NCBI GenBank assembly: GCA_021890795.1
Contig: JAKKUO010000002.1
Coordinates: 1 to 64,000 of the forward strand
Length of the DNA stretch: 64,000 nucleotides
Reading direction: 5' to 3'
Origin: Bacillota bacterium
GTDB lineage: Bacteria > Bacillota > Sulfobacillia > Symbiobacteriales > ZC4RG38
Within the stretch, counting starts at the first letter, position 1; each line of letters begins with the position of its first letter. Positions 24,907-33,074 of the stretch are shown here, piece after piece. The position numbers and the translations under genes are program-made. Below the pieces are notes generated by a model, which saw only the letters and a program-made list of their open reading frames with translations, made no database searches and was not told the origin of the DNA.

Positions 24907-25821
24907 ATGGGCTTGTTCGAGCGGCTGAAGGCAGGGCTGCAGAAGACCCGGCAGGCCCTGGTGGAGCAGATCAACCTGGTGATCACCAGCGTCCGGAAGA
25001 TCGACGAGTCCCTCTTCGAGGAGCTGGAGGAGGTGCTGATCCAGGGGGACGTGGGGGTGGAGACCGCGGCGGAGCTGGTGGACCACCTCCGGGACCTGGC
25101 CCGCCGCCGGCGGCTGGAGACCGCGGACCAGCTCCGGGAGGCGATCAAGGCCAAGGTGATGGAGATCCTCGGCGACCCGGTGCCCATGGCGGAGAACCCC
25201 TCCGGCCCCACGGTGATCCTGGTGGTGGGGGTGAACGGCGTCGGCAAGACCACCACCATCGGCAAGCTCGCCCACCACTACCGCAGCCAGGGCCGGCGGG
25301 TGCTGCTGGCCGCGGCGGACACCTTCCGGGCCGCGGCCATCGACCAGCTTCGGATCTGGGCGGAGCGGGCCGGGGCGGACTTCATCGCCCATCAGGAGGG
25401 GGCCGACCCCGCCGCGGTGGCCTTCGACGCGGTCCAGGCCGCCCGGGGGAGCCGCCGGGCCGACGTGGTGCTCATCGACACCGCCGGCCGGCTGCACAAC
25501 AAGGCCCACCTGATGGAGGAGCTGCGGAAGATCCGCCGGGTGGTGGAGCGGGAGCTCCCCGGCGCCCCCCACGAGACCCTCCTGGTCCTGGACGCCACCA
25601 CCGGTCAGAACGCGGTGCAGCAGGCCCGGCTCTTCAAGGAGGTGGCCGGGGTGACGGGCATCGCCCTCACCAAGCTCGACGGCACCGCCAAGGGCGGGGT
25701 GGTCATCGCCGTCCGCAAGGCCGAGGGCATCCCGGTCAAGTGGATTGGCGTCGGGGAGGGGCTGGAGGACCTGCAGCCCTTCGACCCCCGGCAGTTTGTC
25801 GCGGCCCTCTTCGAGGGGTAA
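24907..25821 (+). CDS. ftsY: Signal recognition particle receptor FtsY
   Basis: GTPase that docks SRP-ribosome complexes at the membrane. 304 residues, with a short N-terminal helix region in place of the long acidic domain of E. coli, as in Gram-positives. The NG domain shows [15 protein letters not shown] (from about residue 108), [32 protein letters not shown] and the closing [18 protein letters not shown]. It forms a pair with ffh downstream; here a MazG-like gene and ylxM lie between. Confidence 0.97.
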   Translation: MGLFERLKAGLQKTRQALVEQINLVITSVRKIDESLFEELEEVLIQGDVGVETAAELVDHLRDLARRRRLETADQLREAIKAKVMEILGDPVPMAENPSGPTVILVVGVNGVGKTTTIGKLAHHYRSQGRRVLLAAADTFRAAAIDQLRIWAERAGADFIAHQEGADPAAVAFDAVQAARGSRRADVVLIDTAGRLHNKAHLMEELRKIRRVVERELPGAPHETLLVLDATTGQNAVQQARLFKEVAGVTGIALTKLDGTAKGGVVIAVRKAEGIPVKWIGVGEGLEDLQPFDPRQFVAALFEG

Positions 25822-25929
25822 CGGGGCCCCGGTGTGGCCGGTGGCCCCGGGTCAGCCGGAGACCCCGGCCTGGCCCGTGGCTCCGGGTCAGCCGGGCCGG
25901 GGATCGCACCCAGTGGAGGTCGGCAGCCG

Positions 25930-26265
25930 ATGGAACTCAGGGATGTGCAGCGGGCGGTAGACGCCTGGATCGGCCAGTTCAAGGACGGCTACTGGCCGCC
26001 CCTGGCCAACCTCGCCCGGCTGGTGGAAGAGGTGGGGGAGCTCTCCCGGGAGCTGAACGCCCGGTTCGGCCCCAAAACCAAGAAGCCCACGGAGGCGGAC
26101 CGGGATCTGGCCCTGGAGCTGGGGGACATCCTCTTCGTGGTGGCGGTCCTGGCCAACCAGCTCGGGGTCGACCTGGAGGAGGCCTTCCGGGGGGTGATGG
26201 CCAAGTACGAGGGCCGGGACCGGGACCGGTGGGAGCGGAAGGACGTGTCAGCCAATGCCCCTTGA
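25930..26265 (+). CDS. MazG-like nucleotide pyrophosphohydrolase
   Basis: A 111-residue member of the all-alpha NTP pyrophosphatase superfamily, which removes aberrant nucleotides or lowers nucleotide pools. The metal-binding pattern is visible: [16 protein letters not shown] (ExxE) near residues 30-45 and [18 protein letters not shown] (ExxD) near 64-80. ATG 25930 is chosen because the family starts close to it; the frame is open upstream through GC-rich repeats. The gene lies between ftsY and ylxM, not usual in Bacillus. Its stop codon overlaps the promoter of ylxM-ffh. Confidence 0.88.
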   Translation: MELRDVQRAVDAWIGQFKDGYWPPLANLARLVEEVGELSRELNARFGPKTKKPTEADRDLALELGDILFVVAVLANQLGVDLEEAFRGVMAKYEGRDRDRWERKDVSANAP

Positions 26266-26290
26266 CAGCCTGGGGACCGGAAGGTAGAAT
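26262..26290 (+). promoter_or_regulatory. SigA-type promoter of ylxM-ffh
   Basis: Perfect TTGACA (26262-26267) and TAGAAT (26285-26290) are 17 bases apart. The -35 box overlaps the stop codon of the MazG-like gene. Confidence 0.85.
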
Positions 26291-26338
26291 GGTCTCCGCG
26301 GCCTGTCAAGTAGCGATACTTGACGAGGGGGCGGCGGC

Positions 26339-26719
26339 ATGAAAGACCTGGAGCGCATGGCCCTCCTGCTGGACTTCTACGGGCCGCTCCTGACCCCCCG
26401 GCAGCAGGCGCTGATGCGGGCCTACTACCAGGAGGACCTCTCCCTCGGGGAGATCGCCGAGGCGGAGCAGGTCTCCCGGCAGGCGGTCCACGACCAGATC
26501 AAGCGGGCCGAGGCGGCGCTCCAGGAGATGGAGAGCCGGCTGGGACTGGTGGCGGAGCACCTCCGCCAGCAGGCCATCCTCCGGGAAGCCTGCGCGCACC
26601 TGGAGGCGGCCCGGGCCCTGGTGGGCCAGGACGCCCCGGCGGCTGCGGCCATCGCAGCGGCCGAGGGGCTGATCCGGCAGCTGCTGCTTCCGGCCGATCC
26701 CCCGCCGGACAGGGGGTGA
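26339..26719 (+). CDS. ylxM: YlxM family DNA-binding protein
   Basis: A 126-residue helix-turn-helix protein nearly always paired with ffh in Bacillota; in streptococci its homologue modulates the SRP GTPase cycle. The SigA region 4-like HTH is clear (about 18-60: LTPRQQALMRAYYQEDLSL, then EIAEAEQVSRQAVHDQIKRAE). The C-terminal part is an Ala/Leu-rich helix and longer than in Bacillus. The start ATG follows AGGGGGCGGC; ffh begins six bases after its stop. Confidence 0.92.
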   Translation: MKDLERMALLLDFYGPLLTPRQQALMRAYYQEDLSLGEIAEAEQVSRQAVHDQIKRAEAALQEMESRLGLVAEHLRQQAILREACAHLEAARALVGQDAPAAAAIAAAEGLIRQLLLPADPPPDRG

Positions 26720-26725
26720 GGAGAG

Positions 26726-28102
26726 ATGGCAATGTTCGAAGGGCTCTCCGAGAAGCTCCAGGAGGTCATGCGCAGGCTCCGGGGCAAGGGGAAGCTGACC
26801 GAGGAAGACGTCGCCGAGGCGATGCGGGAGGTCCGGCGGGCCCTCCTGGCGGCGGACGTCAACTTCAAGGTCGCCCGGGACTTCGTCAACCGGGTCTCCG
26901 CCCGGGCGGTGGGGGCCGAGGTGATGGAGAGCCTCACCCCGGCCCAGCAGGTGGTGAAGATCGTCCATGAGGAGCTGACCGCCCTCATGGGCGGCGAGGC
27001 CGCCCGGCTCGCGGCCGCACCCCAGCCACCCACCGTGGTCATGCTGGTGGGCCTCCAGGGGGCGGGCAAGACTACCCACGCGGCCAAGCTGGCGGTGCTG
27101 CTGAAAAAGCAAGGCCGGCGGCCGCTCCTGGTGGCGGCGGACATCTACCGCCCTGCGGCCATCCGGCAGCTCCAGGTGCTGGGGGAGCAGGCCGGGGTAC
27201 CGGTCTTCAGCCTGGGGCAGGAGGACCCGGTGCGGATCGCCACCGAGGCGGTGGCCCACGCCCGGTCCCAGGGTCTGGACTACGTCCTCGTCGACACCGC
27301 GGGGCGGCTCCACGTCGACCAGGAGCTGATGGCCGAGCTCCAGCGGATCCGGGACGCGGTCGGGCCCCACGAGGTCCTGCTGGTCGTGGACGCGATGACC
27401 GGCCAGGACGCGGTGAACGTGGCGGAGCAGTTCCACCAACAGCTCGGGATCACCGGGGTGATCCTGACCAAGCTGGACGGGGACACCCGGGGCGGCGCCG
27501 CCCTCAGCGTCCGGGCCGTGACTGGCCAGCCGATCAAGTTCGTCGGCGTTGGGGAGAAGCTGGACGCTCTGGAGCCCTTCCACCCCGACCGGATGGCCTC
27601 CCGGATCCTGGGCATGGGGGACGTCCTGAGCCTGATCGAGAAGGCCCAGGCGGCCCTGGACGCCCAGAAGGCCCTGGAGCTGCAGCAGAAGGTGCAGCGG
27701 GCCGAGTTCAACCTGGAGGACTTCCGGGAACAGCTCCGGGAGATGCGGAAGCTCGGCCCCATCGACCAGTGGCTCGCCCTCCTGCCGGGGTTCGACCAGA
27801 TCAAGAAGCAGCTGCCTGAGAACCTCCAGGTGGGCGAGAAGGAGCTCCGGCGCATGGAGGCGATCATCAACTCCATGACCGTTGAGGAGCGCCGGCATCC
27901 GGAGATAATCGACACCCGGCGCAAGCACCGGATCGCCCGGGGCTCCGGCACCACCATCGCCGACGTCAACCGGCTCCTCAAGCAGTTTGAGGAGACCCGC
28001 AAGCTGATGAAGCAGTTCGCGGGGATGGAGAAGCAGCTCAAGAAGCGGATGGGCAAGCTCGGCCGGCTGCCCGGGCTGCCCTTCCTGGGGCCCAGGCGCT
28101 GA
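26726..28102 (+). CDS. ffh: Signal recognition particle protein Ffh (SRP54)
   Basis: Binds signal sequences and 4.5S/6S SRP RNA and docks to FtsY. 458 residues: N domain, GTPase G domain with GLQGAGKTTHAAKLA (about 107-121), AADIYRPAAIRQL, DTAGRLHVD, TKLDGDTRGG and GVGEKLDALEPFHPDR, and the M domain from about residue 330 with the RNA-binding RKHRIARGSGTTIADVNRLL. The end is compact (GRLPGLPFLGPRR) with few methionines, reflecting GC-rich coding. An internal terminator-like hairpin separates it from rpsP. Confidence 0.97.
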   Translation: MAMFEGLSEKLQEVMRRLRGKGKLTEEDVAEAMREVRRALLAADVNFKVARDFVNRVSARAVGAEVMESLTPAQQVVKIVHEELTALMGGEAARLAAAPQPPTVVMLVGLQGAGKTTHAAKLAVLLKKQGRRPLLVAADIYRPAAIRQLQVLGEQAGVPVFSLGQEDPVRIATEAVAHARSQGLDYVLVDTAGRLHVDQELMAELQRIRDAVGPHEVLLVVDAMTGQDAVNVAEQFHQQLGITGVILTKLDGDTRGGAALSVRAVTGQPIKFVGVGEKLDALEPFHPDRMASRILGMGDVLSLIEKAQAALDAQKALELQQKVQRAEFNLEDFREQLREMRKLGPIDQWLALLPGFDQIKKQLPENLQVGEKELRRMEAIINSMTVEERRHPEIIDTRRKHRIARGSGTTIADVNRLLKQFEETRKLMKQFAGMEKQLKKRMGKLGRLPGLPFLGPRR

Positions 28103-28121
28103 CAACCCGGTCGCTCACCCT

Positions 28122-28164
28122 TGCCGGCGCACCGGTCTCACCGGTGCCGGCAGGTTACCTTTTT
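28122..28164 (+). terminator. Intrinsic terminator between ffh and rpsP
   Basis: TGCCGGCGCACCGGT (28122-28136) pairs with ACCGGTGCCGGCA (28140-28152) with a two-base bulge, followed by GGTTACCTTTTT. It would end ylxM-ffh transcripts or act as an attenuator before the ribosomal protein gene. Confidence 0.8.
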
Positions 28165-28219
28165 CATCCGTAACGCTACAACAGTTTGCCGCCCAGCGCG
28201 GCAGGAGGGGGTGCGGAGG

Positions 28220-28486
28220 ATGGCGCTCAAGATCCGTCTGAAGCGGCACGGGGCCAACAAGAAGCCCTTCTACCGGTTTGTGGTGGCGGAGGAGACCTCC
28301 CCCCGGGACGGCCGCTTCGTCGAGGAGCTCGGGTATTACGACCCGACCAAGAACCCGGCGGTGATCAAGGTGGACGAGGAGAAGACCCTCGCCTGGCTGA
28401 AGCGGGGCGCTCAGCCCACGGACACCGCCCGGGCCCTGCTCTCGAAGGCGGGCATCCTGAAGAAGCTGGCCGAGAGCGACCAGTAG
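28220..28486 (+). CDS. rpsP: 30S ribosomal protein S16
   Basis: Small-subunit assembly protein, 88 residues. The beginning [19 protein letters not shown] and the segment [12 protein letters not shown] are family signatures. ATG 28220 is preceded by two good ribosome binding sites (GCAGGAGGGGG and CGGAGG); the frame is open upstream through the ffh terminator but this is not coding. It heads the conserved rpsP-khpA-ylqD-rimM-trmD-rplS group. Confidence 0.98.
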   Translation: MALKIRLKRHGANKKPFYRFVVAEETSPRDGRFVEELGYYDPTKNPAVIKVDEEKTLAWLKRGAQPTDTARALLSKAGILKKLAESDQ

Positions 28487-28546
28487 CTCTGGCCGGCGGC
28501 GGCTGCCGGGGGAGGACCCCGGCGGGGGAAGCAGGGGGTGCCCAGG

Positions 28547-28777
28547 GTGAAGGAACTGGTGGAGGTTCTGGTCCGTTCCCTGGTGGACCAGCCTGACCAG
28601 GTGGCGGTCACCAGCAAGGAGACGGCCCGCAGCCTGGTCCTGGAGGTCCGGGTCGCACCGTCGGACATGGGCAAGGTCATTGGCCGGCAGGGCCGGGTTG
28701 CCCGGGCGATCCGCACGGTGGTCAAGGCCGCGGCTGTCCGGGACGGCCGCCGGGTTCAGGTGGAGTTTGTGCCGTGA
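28547..28777 (+). CDS. khpA: KH-domain RNA-binding protein KhpA (YlqC)
   Basis: Small KH-domain protein of 76 residues that pairs with KhpB/Jag in RNA control of cell division and elongation. The KH core is visible as VAPSDMGKVIGRQGRVARAI (GxxG = GRQG). GTG 28547 gives the family-typical MKELVE beginning; GTG 28538, nine bases upstream, is the alternative and adds three residues. Its stop overlaps the ylqD start by four bases (GTGA). Confidence 0.93.
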   Translation: MKELVEVLVRSLVDQPDQVAVTSKETARSLVLEVRVAPSDMGKVIGRQGRVARAIRTVVKAAAVRDGRRVQVEFVP

Positions 28778-29184
28778 ACAAGATTCGGATTTTGCGCCCG
28801 GTCACCATCCGGGCCCGGGTGACGCCGGCCTTGAAGGCCCGGCTGAAGCAAGAGATCGAGGCGGAGGTCCGGCAGCTGGACCTGGAGGTCCAGGAGCTGG
28901 AGACCCAACTCAAGCGGGCCCAGCTGACCATGGCCAATATGACCCCCCAGCAGCAGCTTCAGCTCCGCCAGGCGGTGGACCTGGAGAAGCAGAAGCGGCA
29001 GGCGGAGAAAGAGGCGCTCTTGGAGCGGCTGCGGGAGATTGAAGCGCTGCCCCTGGGCAGCGAGGTCTTCCAGGGGACGGTCCAGGCGGTGGCCGAGGTG
29101 GGGGTCGGCGACGACTGGGAGAGCCTCCTGGCCACTGAGATCGTGGTCGAAGATGGCCGGATCATCGCGATCCGGAGGGGTTAG
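28774..29184 (+). CDS. ylqD: YlqD family protein
   Basis: A 136-residue protein of a Bacillota family without known function, found between khpA and rimM. The N terminus (IRILRPVTIRARVTPALK) is followed by a coiled coil (about 28-90), and a beta-rich end (LPLGSEVFQGTVQAVAEVGVGDDW) that resembles a small beta barrel. The GTG start overlaps the khpA stop; rimM begins six bases after its stop, so all are translated from one message. Confidence 0.85.
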   Translation: MNKIRILRPVTIRARVTPALKARLKQEIEAEVRQLDLEVQELETQLKRAQLTMANMTPQQQLQLRQAVDLEKQKRQAEKEALLERLREIEALPLGSEVFQGTVQAVAEVGVGDDWESLLATEIVVEDGRIIAIRRG

Positions 29185-29190
29185 CCAGCC

Positions 29191-29727
29191 ATGACCGGAG
29201 AAGCCCGTGGGGGACCGGAGTTCCGGGTCCGGATCGGACGCATCGTCGCGCCCCAGGGGGTCCGGGGCGCGGTCCGGGTCCAGTCCCTCAGCGACTTCCC
29301 CGAGCGCTGGGCCCGGCTGACCCAGGTGTACGTCGGCGATGAGCCGACCCCCCGGGCCGTGCGCTGCCTGGGGTTTACCCGGGGCGGCACCATGCCGGTG
29401 CTGAAGATTAGCGGCGTCGAGACCCGGGATGAGGCGGAAAAGCTCCGGGGGCGTTACCTGGAGGTCCCCCGGGACCAGGTTCACCCGCTGCCCGCGGATA
29501 CCTTCTATACCTTTGAACTCATCGGCCTGCGGGCGGAGGACCCCGCGGGCACCCTTTTGGGCCGGGTGGTGGACGTGGAGCCGGCACCGGCCTCGGACCT
29601 CCTGGTCCTGGAGCTCACCGACGGCCGCACCGCCCGGGTGCCCATGGTCCGGGCCTTCGTCCAGGCGGTGGACCTGGAGGGGCAGCGGGTGGTCATCCAG
29701 CCGATCCCGGGGCTCCTCGAGCCCTGA
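29191..29727 (+). CDS. rimM: 16S rRNA processing protein RimM
   Basis: Ribosome maturation factor that binds S19 in the 30S head. 178 residues with the N-terminal RimM barrel (VRIGRIVAPQGVRGAVRVQSLSD split by GVRG) and the C-terminal PRC-type barrel (TFYTFELIGLRAEDPAG to the end, with PMVRAFVQAVDLEGQRVVI). Standard place between ylqD and trmD. Confidence 0.95.
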   Translation: MTGEARGGPEFRVRIGRIVAPQGVRGAVRVQSLSDFPERWARLTQVYVGDEPTPRAVRCLGFTRGGTMPVLKISGVETRDEAEKLRGRYLEVPRDQVHPLPADTFYTFELIGLRAEDPAGTLLGRVVDVEPAPASDLLVLELTDGRTARVPMVRAFVQAVDLEGQRVVIQPIPGLLEP

Positions 29728-29760
29728 GGCCGGGTCCGGGGGACGGAAGGGGGCTGGCCG

Positions 29761-30546
29761 ATGCTGATCCACCTCCTCACCATCCACCCTGCCCTCTGCT
29801 ATGGCCCCCTGGAGGAGGCGATCCTCGGGCGGGCCCGGGAGAAGGGCCTCCTGGACATCCGGGTGGTCAACATCCGGGACTTCGCCCCGGGCCGGCACCA
29901 GATCACCGACGACTACCCCTACGGCGGCGGCGTCGGCCTGGTGATGAAGCCCGAGCCCATCTTCCTGGCGGTGGAGCACGCGATCCGCCAGGGGCCCTAC
30001 CGGGAGGTGGTGCCCCCGGAGGGGCTGACCGGCCCGCCCCCCGGGGGGCGGCCCCGGATCCTGCTGATGGACCCCGCCGGCCGCCGGTTTGACCAGGCCT
30101 ACGCCCGGGAACTGGCCCAGGAAGAGCACCTGATCTTTATCTGCGGCCGGTACGAGGGCGTGGACGAGCGGGTCCGGCTCCTGGTCACCGACGCGGTCTC
30201 CATCGGGGATTACGTCCTCACCGGCGGGGAACTCCCCGCCCTGGTGATGATCGACGCGATCAGCCGGATGGTCCCCGGGGTCCTGGGGGACCAGCAGTCC
30301 GCCCAGGACGACTCCTTTGCCACGGGCCTCCTGGAAGGGCCTTCGTACACCCGGCCGCCGGAGTTCCGGGGGCTCAGGGTGCCCGAGGTGCTCCTCCGGG
30401 GGGACCACCGGGCCATCGCCCGGTGGCGCCGGAAGGAGGCCCTGCGCCGGACCCGCCGGCTGCGGCCGGACTTGCTCCTGACGGCCCCGCTCACCGAGGA
30501 GGACCGGCAGCTCCTGGCGGAGATCGAGGCGGAGGAAGGGGCCTGA
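29761..30546 (+). CDS. trmD: tRNA (guanine37-N1)-methyltransferase
   Basis: Adds the m1G37 mark that prevents frameshifting. 261 residues of the SPOUT class. The AdoMet-binding trefoil knot is visible as [11 protein letters not shown] and [35 protein letters not shown] near residue 55 is the other signature, with the tRNA-contacting C-terminal domain ([19 protein letters not shown]). The start at 29761 lies behind AAGGGGG. Confidence 0.97.
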   Translation: MLIHLLTIHPALCYGPLEEAILGRAREKGLLDIRVVNIRDFAPGRHQITDDYPYGGGVGLVMKPEPIFLAVEHAIRQGPYREVVPPEGLTGPPPGGRPRILLMDPAGRRFDQAYARELAQEEHLIFICGRYEGVDERVRLLVTDAVSIGDYVLTGGELPALVMIDAISRMVPGVLGDQQSAQDDSFATGLLEGPSYTRPPEFRGLRVPEVLLRGDHRAIARWRRKEALRRTRRLRPDLLLTAPLTEEDRQLLAEIEAEEGA

Positions 30547-30589
30547 CCGGGGGCTTGCCGGCTGGGGGAGCTCGGGGCCGGGGCGGCTA

Positions 30590-30618
30590 TTGCCCCTGTA
30601 ACCAGCCTTTGCTATACT
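30590..30618 (+). promoter_or_regulatory. SigA-type promoter of rplS
   Basis: TTGCCC (30590-30595) and TATACT (30613-30618) are 17 bases apart. The resulting leader of about 70 bases can fold: GGGCG (30635-30639) pairs with CGCCC (30670-30674). A ribosomal-protein leader is possible but not proven. Confidence 0.75.
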
Positions 30619-30695
30619 AATGCCGTTGATTTGCGGGCGGTCCTCTGTCGCGGGGTCGAGCGGCACGAACGCCCGGACTGGAGGGGGGACAACAG

Positions 30696-31043
30696 GTGTC
30701 CGACATCATCCGGCAACTTGAGCAGGAGCAGATGCGCACCGATATTCCGGACTTCCGCCCCGGCGACACCGTACGGGTCCACGTCAAGGTCACCGAAGGC
30801 AACCGGGAGCGCATCCAGGTCTTCGAGGGTGTCGTGATCAAGCGCCAGGGGTCCGGGGTGCGGGAGACCTTCACCGTGCGGCGGGTCTCCTACGGTGTTG
30901 GCGTGGAGCGGACCTTCCCGGTTCACTCCCCCCGCCTGGAGAAGATCGAGGTCACCCGGCGTGGTAAGGTCCGCCGGGCCAAGCTCTACTACCTGCGGGA
31001 TCTGAGCGGCAAGGCGGCTCGGATCAAGGAGCGGGAGCGGTAA
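30696..31043 (+). CDS. rplS: 50S ribosomal protein L19
   Basis: Large-subunit protein at the 30S-50S interface, 115 residues. Family stretches are [33 protein letters not shown] and [23 protein letters not shown] 30696 follows GGAGGGGGG. It has its own promoter and terminator, so it can be expressed independently of the rpsP-trmD group. Confidence 0.98.
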   Translation: MSDIIRQLEQEQMRTDIPDFRPGDTVRVHVKVTEGNRERIQVFEGVVIKRQGSGVRETFTVRRVSYGVGVERTFPVHSPRLEKIEVTRRGKVRRAKLYYLRDLSGKAARIKERER

Positions 31044-31049
31044 CCAGGA

Positions 31050-31084
31050 GCGCCGGGCCTCTTCGCCCGGCGCATCTTTCCTTT
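31050..31084 (+). terminator. Intrinsic terminator after rplS
   Basis: GCGCCGGGC (31050-31058) pairs with GCCCGGCGC (31065-31073), followed by ATCTTTCCTTT. Confidence 0.85.
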
Positions 31085-31127
31085 GCACCCCGGTTCTGCG
31101 CCTTGGTTCCGCAGAGGAGGGATTGCC

Positions 31128-31832
31128 GTGGCGGAGACCGCCGGCAGTGGCGGCTGGCGCCCGGGGGCGGCAGCCGGCCAGGAGCCGGGGCCTGGGGGTT
31201 CCCCCCAGGGACCGGCCGGGGTACCGCCGGAGTTCGGGGCGGCTCCGGGAGCGCAGGGGAGCCGGCCTGCCCCGGAGACTCAGGGGGGCGGGCCCGGAAA
31301 GGGCCTGGTCCGGGAGATTCTGGAGACCGTCCTGGTGGCCCTGGTGGTCGCCCTGCTTGTCCGCACCTTTGTGGTTCAGGTTTACGTGGTGGACGGCGAC
31401 TCGATGCTCCCCAACCTCCACCACGGGGACCGGCTGCTGGTCAACAAATTCATCTACCGGCTGCGGCCGCCCCGGCCCGGGGAGATCATCGTCTTCCACC
31501 TGCCGGAACTTTCCGCCCGGCCCTTCATCAAACGGGTGATCGCGGTGGCCGGGGACCGGGTGGAGATCCGGGAGGGGGTGGTCTTCGTCAACGACCGCCC
31601 CGTGGCGGAGACCTACGGCCCCCACCTGGACGATCGGTCCTATCCGCCGGTGGTGGTGCCGCCGGGGACCGTCTGGGTCCTCGGGGACAACCGGCCGGTG
31701 AGCAGCGACAGCCGGCTGATCGGTCCGGTGCCCCTGGACCGGATCGAAGGGGAGGCCTTCTTCCGGTTCTGGCCTCCCAGGGACTGGGGAACCCTGCTGC
31801 CGCCGCGGCCGGCAGCGGCGGGGGGAGGCTGA
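31128..31832 (+). CDS. lepB: Signal peptidase I
   Basis: Membrane serine protease that removes signal peptides from exported proteins. 234 residues from GTG 31128 (after AGAGGAGGGATT). The first 60 residues are Gly/Pro/Ala-rich and probably disordered in the cytoplasm; a single membrane segment (about 70-90) precedes the catalytic domain. The Ser/Lys dyad is visible: Ser in VDGDSMLPNL and Lys in FIKRVIAVAGD; VWVLGDNRPVSSDSR is the closing signature. One membrane span is the Gram-positive type. The long proline-rich tail is unusual but may be common in high-GC relatives. Confidence 0.95.
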   Translation: MAETAGSGGWRPGAAAGQEPGPGGSPQGPAGVPPEFGAAPGAQGSRPAPETQGGGPGKGLVREILETVLVALVVALLVRTFVVQVYVVDGDSMLPNLHHGDRLLVNKFIYRLRPPRPGEIIVFHLPELSARPFIKRVIAVAGDRVEIREGVVFVNDRPVAETYGPHLDDRSYPPVVVPPGTVWVLGDNRPVSSDSRLIGPVPLDRIEGEAFFRFWPPRDWGTLLPPRPAAAGGG

Positions 31833-31839
31833 ACCGGAC

Positions 31840-31863
31840 CCGGGGCGGCCTCAGGCCGCCCCT
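31840..31863 (+). terminator. Hairpin after lepB
   Basis: GGGGCGGCC (31840-31848), loop TCA, GGCCGCCCC (31852-31860), then only TTT. Possible weak terminator. Confidence 0.5.
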
Positions 31864-31920
31864 TTCCGCTACCTGGCAGGGTGCCGGCGCTAAGCGGCCT
31901 GGAGTGGGAGGGGGGTGCGG

Positions 31921-32841
31921 ATGTCCGAGACGATCCAATGGTTTCCCGGCCACATGGCCAAGGCCCGGCGGCAGGTGCAAGAGCAGCTCAAGCTGGTGGA
32001 CGTGGTGATCGAGGTGGTGGACGCCCGGGTGCCCATCTCCAGCAGCAATCCGGACCTCGCGGCCATCACCGGCGGCAAGCCCCGGGTGGTGGTGCTGAAC
32101 AAGGCTGACCTGGCGGATCCCCAGGCCACCGCCGCCTGGATCCGCCACCTCCGGCGGCAGGGGCTGGAGGCGGTGGCCCTGGATGCCCGGGGGGGCCGGG
32201 GGACCGGGGAGGTGCTGGCGGCGGTCGCCCGGCTCTTTGCCCCGACCCTGGCGGCCCTTCAGGCCCGGGGGCGGCTTCCCCGGCCGGCCCGGGCGATGGT
32301 GGTGGGGATGCCCAACGTGGGCAAGTCTTCCCTCATCAACCGGCTGGTGGGCCGGCGCCGGGCGGCGGTGGGAGAGAAGCCCGGGGTGACCCGGGGTCCC
32401 CAGTGGGTTCGGACCGGCAAGGGGGTGGAACTCCTGGACACCCCGGGGATCCTGGTGCCCCGGATCCCGGACCTCCGGCAGGGCATCCGGCTGGCCGCCC
32501 TGGCCATGGTCAAGGACGAGGTGGTGAGCCCCACCCTGGTGGCGGGCGGCATCCTGCCCGAACTCTGGCCCCTGGCGGGGCCGGCCCTGGCGGAGCGGCT
32601 TGGCCTCACCTCCCTCTCCCCTGAGCCGGAGGAGAACCTGGCGGCCATCGCCCGGGCCAAAGGGCTCCTCCGGGCTGGCGGCCAGCCGGACCTGGACCGG
32701 GCCGCGGCCCTGCTCCTCCGGGAACTCCGGGAGGGGCGGCTGGGGCGGATCACCCTGGAGCGGCCGGAGGAGGAGCCGCCCGGCAGCGGATCCGGCAGCG
32801 GGCCCGCAAGTGGCCCCGGGAGCGAGCTCGGCAGCCGGTGA
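31921..32841 (+). CDS. rbgA: Ribosome biogenesis GTPase RbgA (YlqF)
   Basis: Circularly permuted GTPase needed for late 50S assembly. 306 residues from ATG 31921, giving MSETIQWFPGHMAKARR, the family beginning. The permuted motif order is seen: G4 NKAD (about 60), then G1 GMPNVGKSS (about 128), then G3 DTPG. The C-terminal domain (about 180-290) follows, with a Gly/Ser-rich last 20 residues that look like a disordered tail. GTG 31915 is an alternative start. It follows lepB, as in Bacillus. Confidence 0.94.
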   Translation: MSETIQWFPGHMAKARRQVQEQLKLVDVVIEVVDARVPISSSNPDLAAITGGKPRVVVLNKADLADPQATAAWIRHLRRQGLEAVALDARGGRGTGEVLAAVARLFAPTLAALQARGRLPRPARAMVVGMPNVGKSSLINRLVGRRRAAVGEKPGVTRGPQWVRTGKGVELLDTPGILVPRIPDLRQGIRLAALAMVKDEVVSPTLVAGGILPELWPLAGPALAERLGLTSLSPEPEENLAAIARAKGLLRAGGQPDLDRAAALLLRELREGRLGRITLERPEEEPPGSGSGSGPASGPGSELGSR

Positions 32842-33074
32842 TCCGGGCGCCGGGGCCGCGCTGGCGGAAGACCTCTGTTCCCACCGGGCCGGTCCTGCGG
32901 AAGGCCATTGTTCCGGATGTCGATTTTTTGACAGAACGGTGGCGTCCGGGCAGGATATTGCAAAAATCGTGTCGAACTTCCACCCCCAGGTGACCCGCTG
33001 ACCGGTCCGGTGGCCCCGGGGACCGGTCGGTAGCCGGCAGGACGGTGACCGGTGGGAGGGGGCGGACAGCCAGC

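Noticed and set aside
20908-25572. A 1554-codon open frame on the minus strand across spoVS, smc and ftsY
   Set aside because: It is antisense to smc, whose motifs are complete, and shows only Leu/Pro/Gly/Arg-rich sequence. It results from the lack of A/T-rich stop codons in GC-rich DNA.
25834-25929. Longer MazG-like protein starting at 25834
   Set aside because: The extra residues are Pro/Gly/Ala repeats encoded by intergenic GC-rich repeats and lie outside the family.
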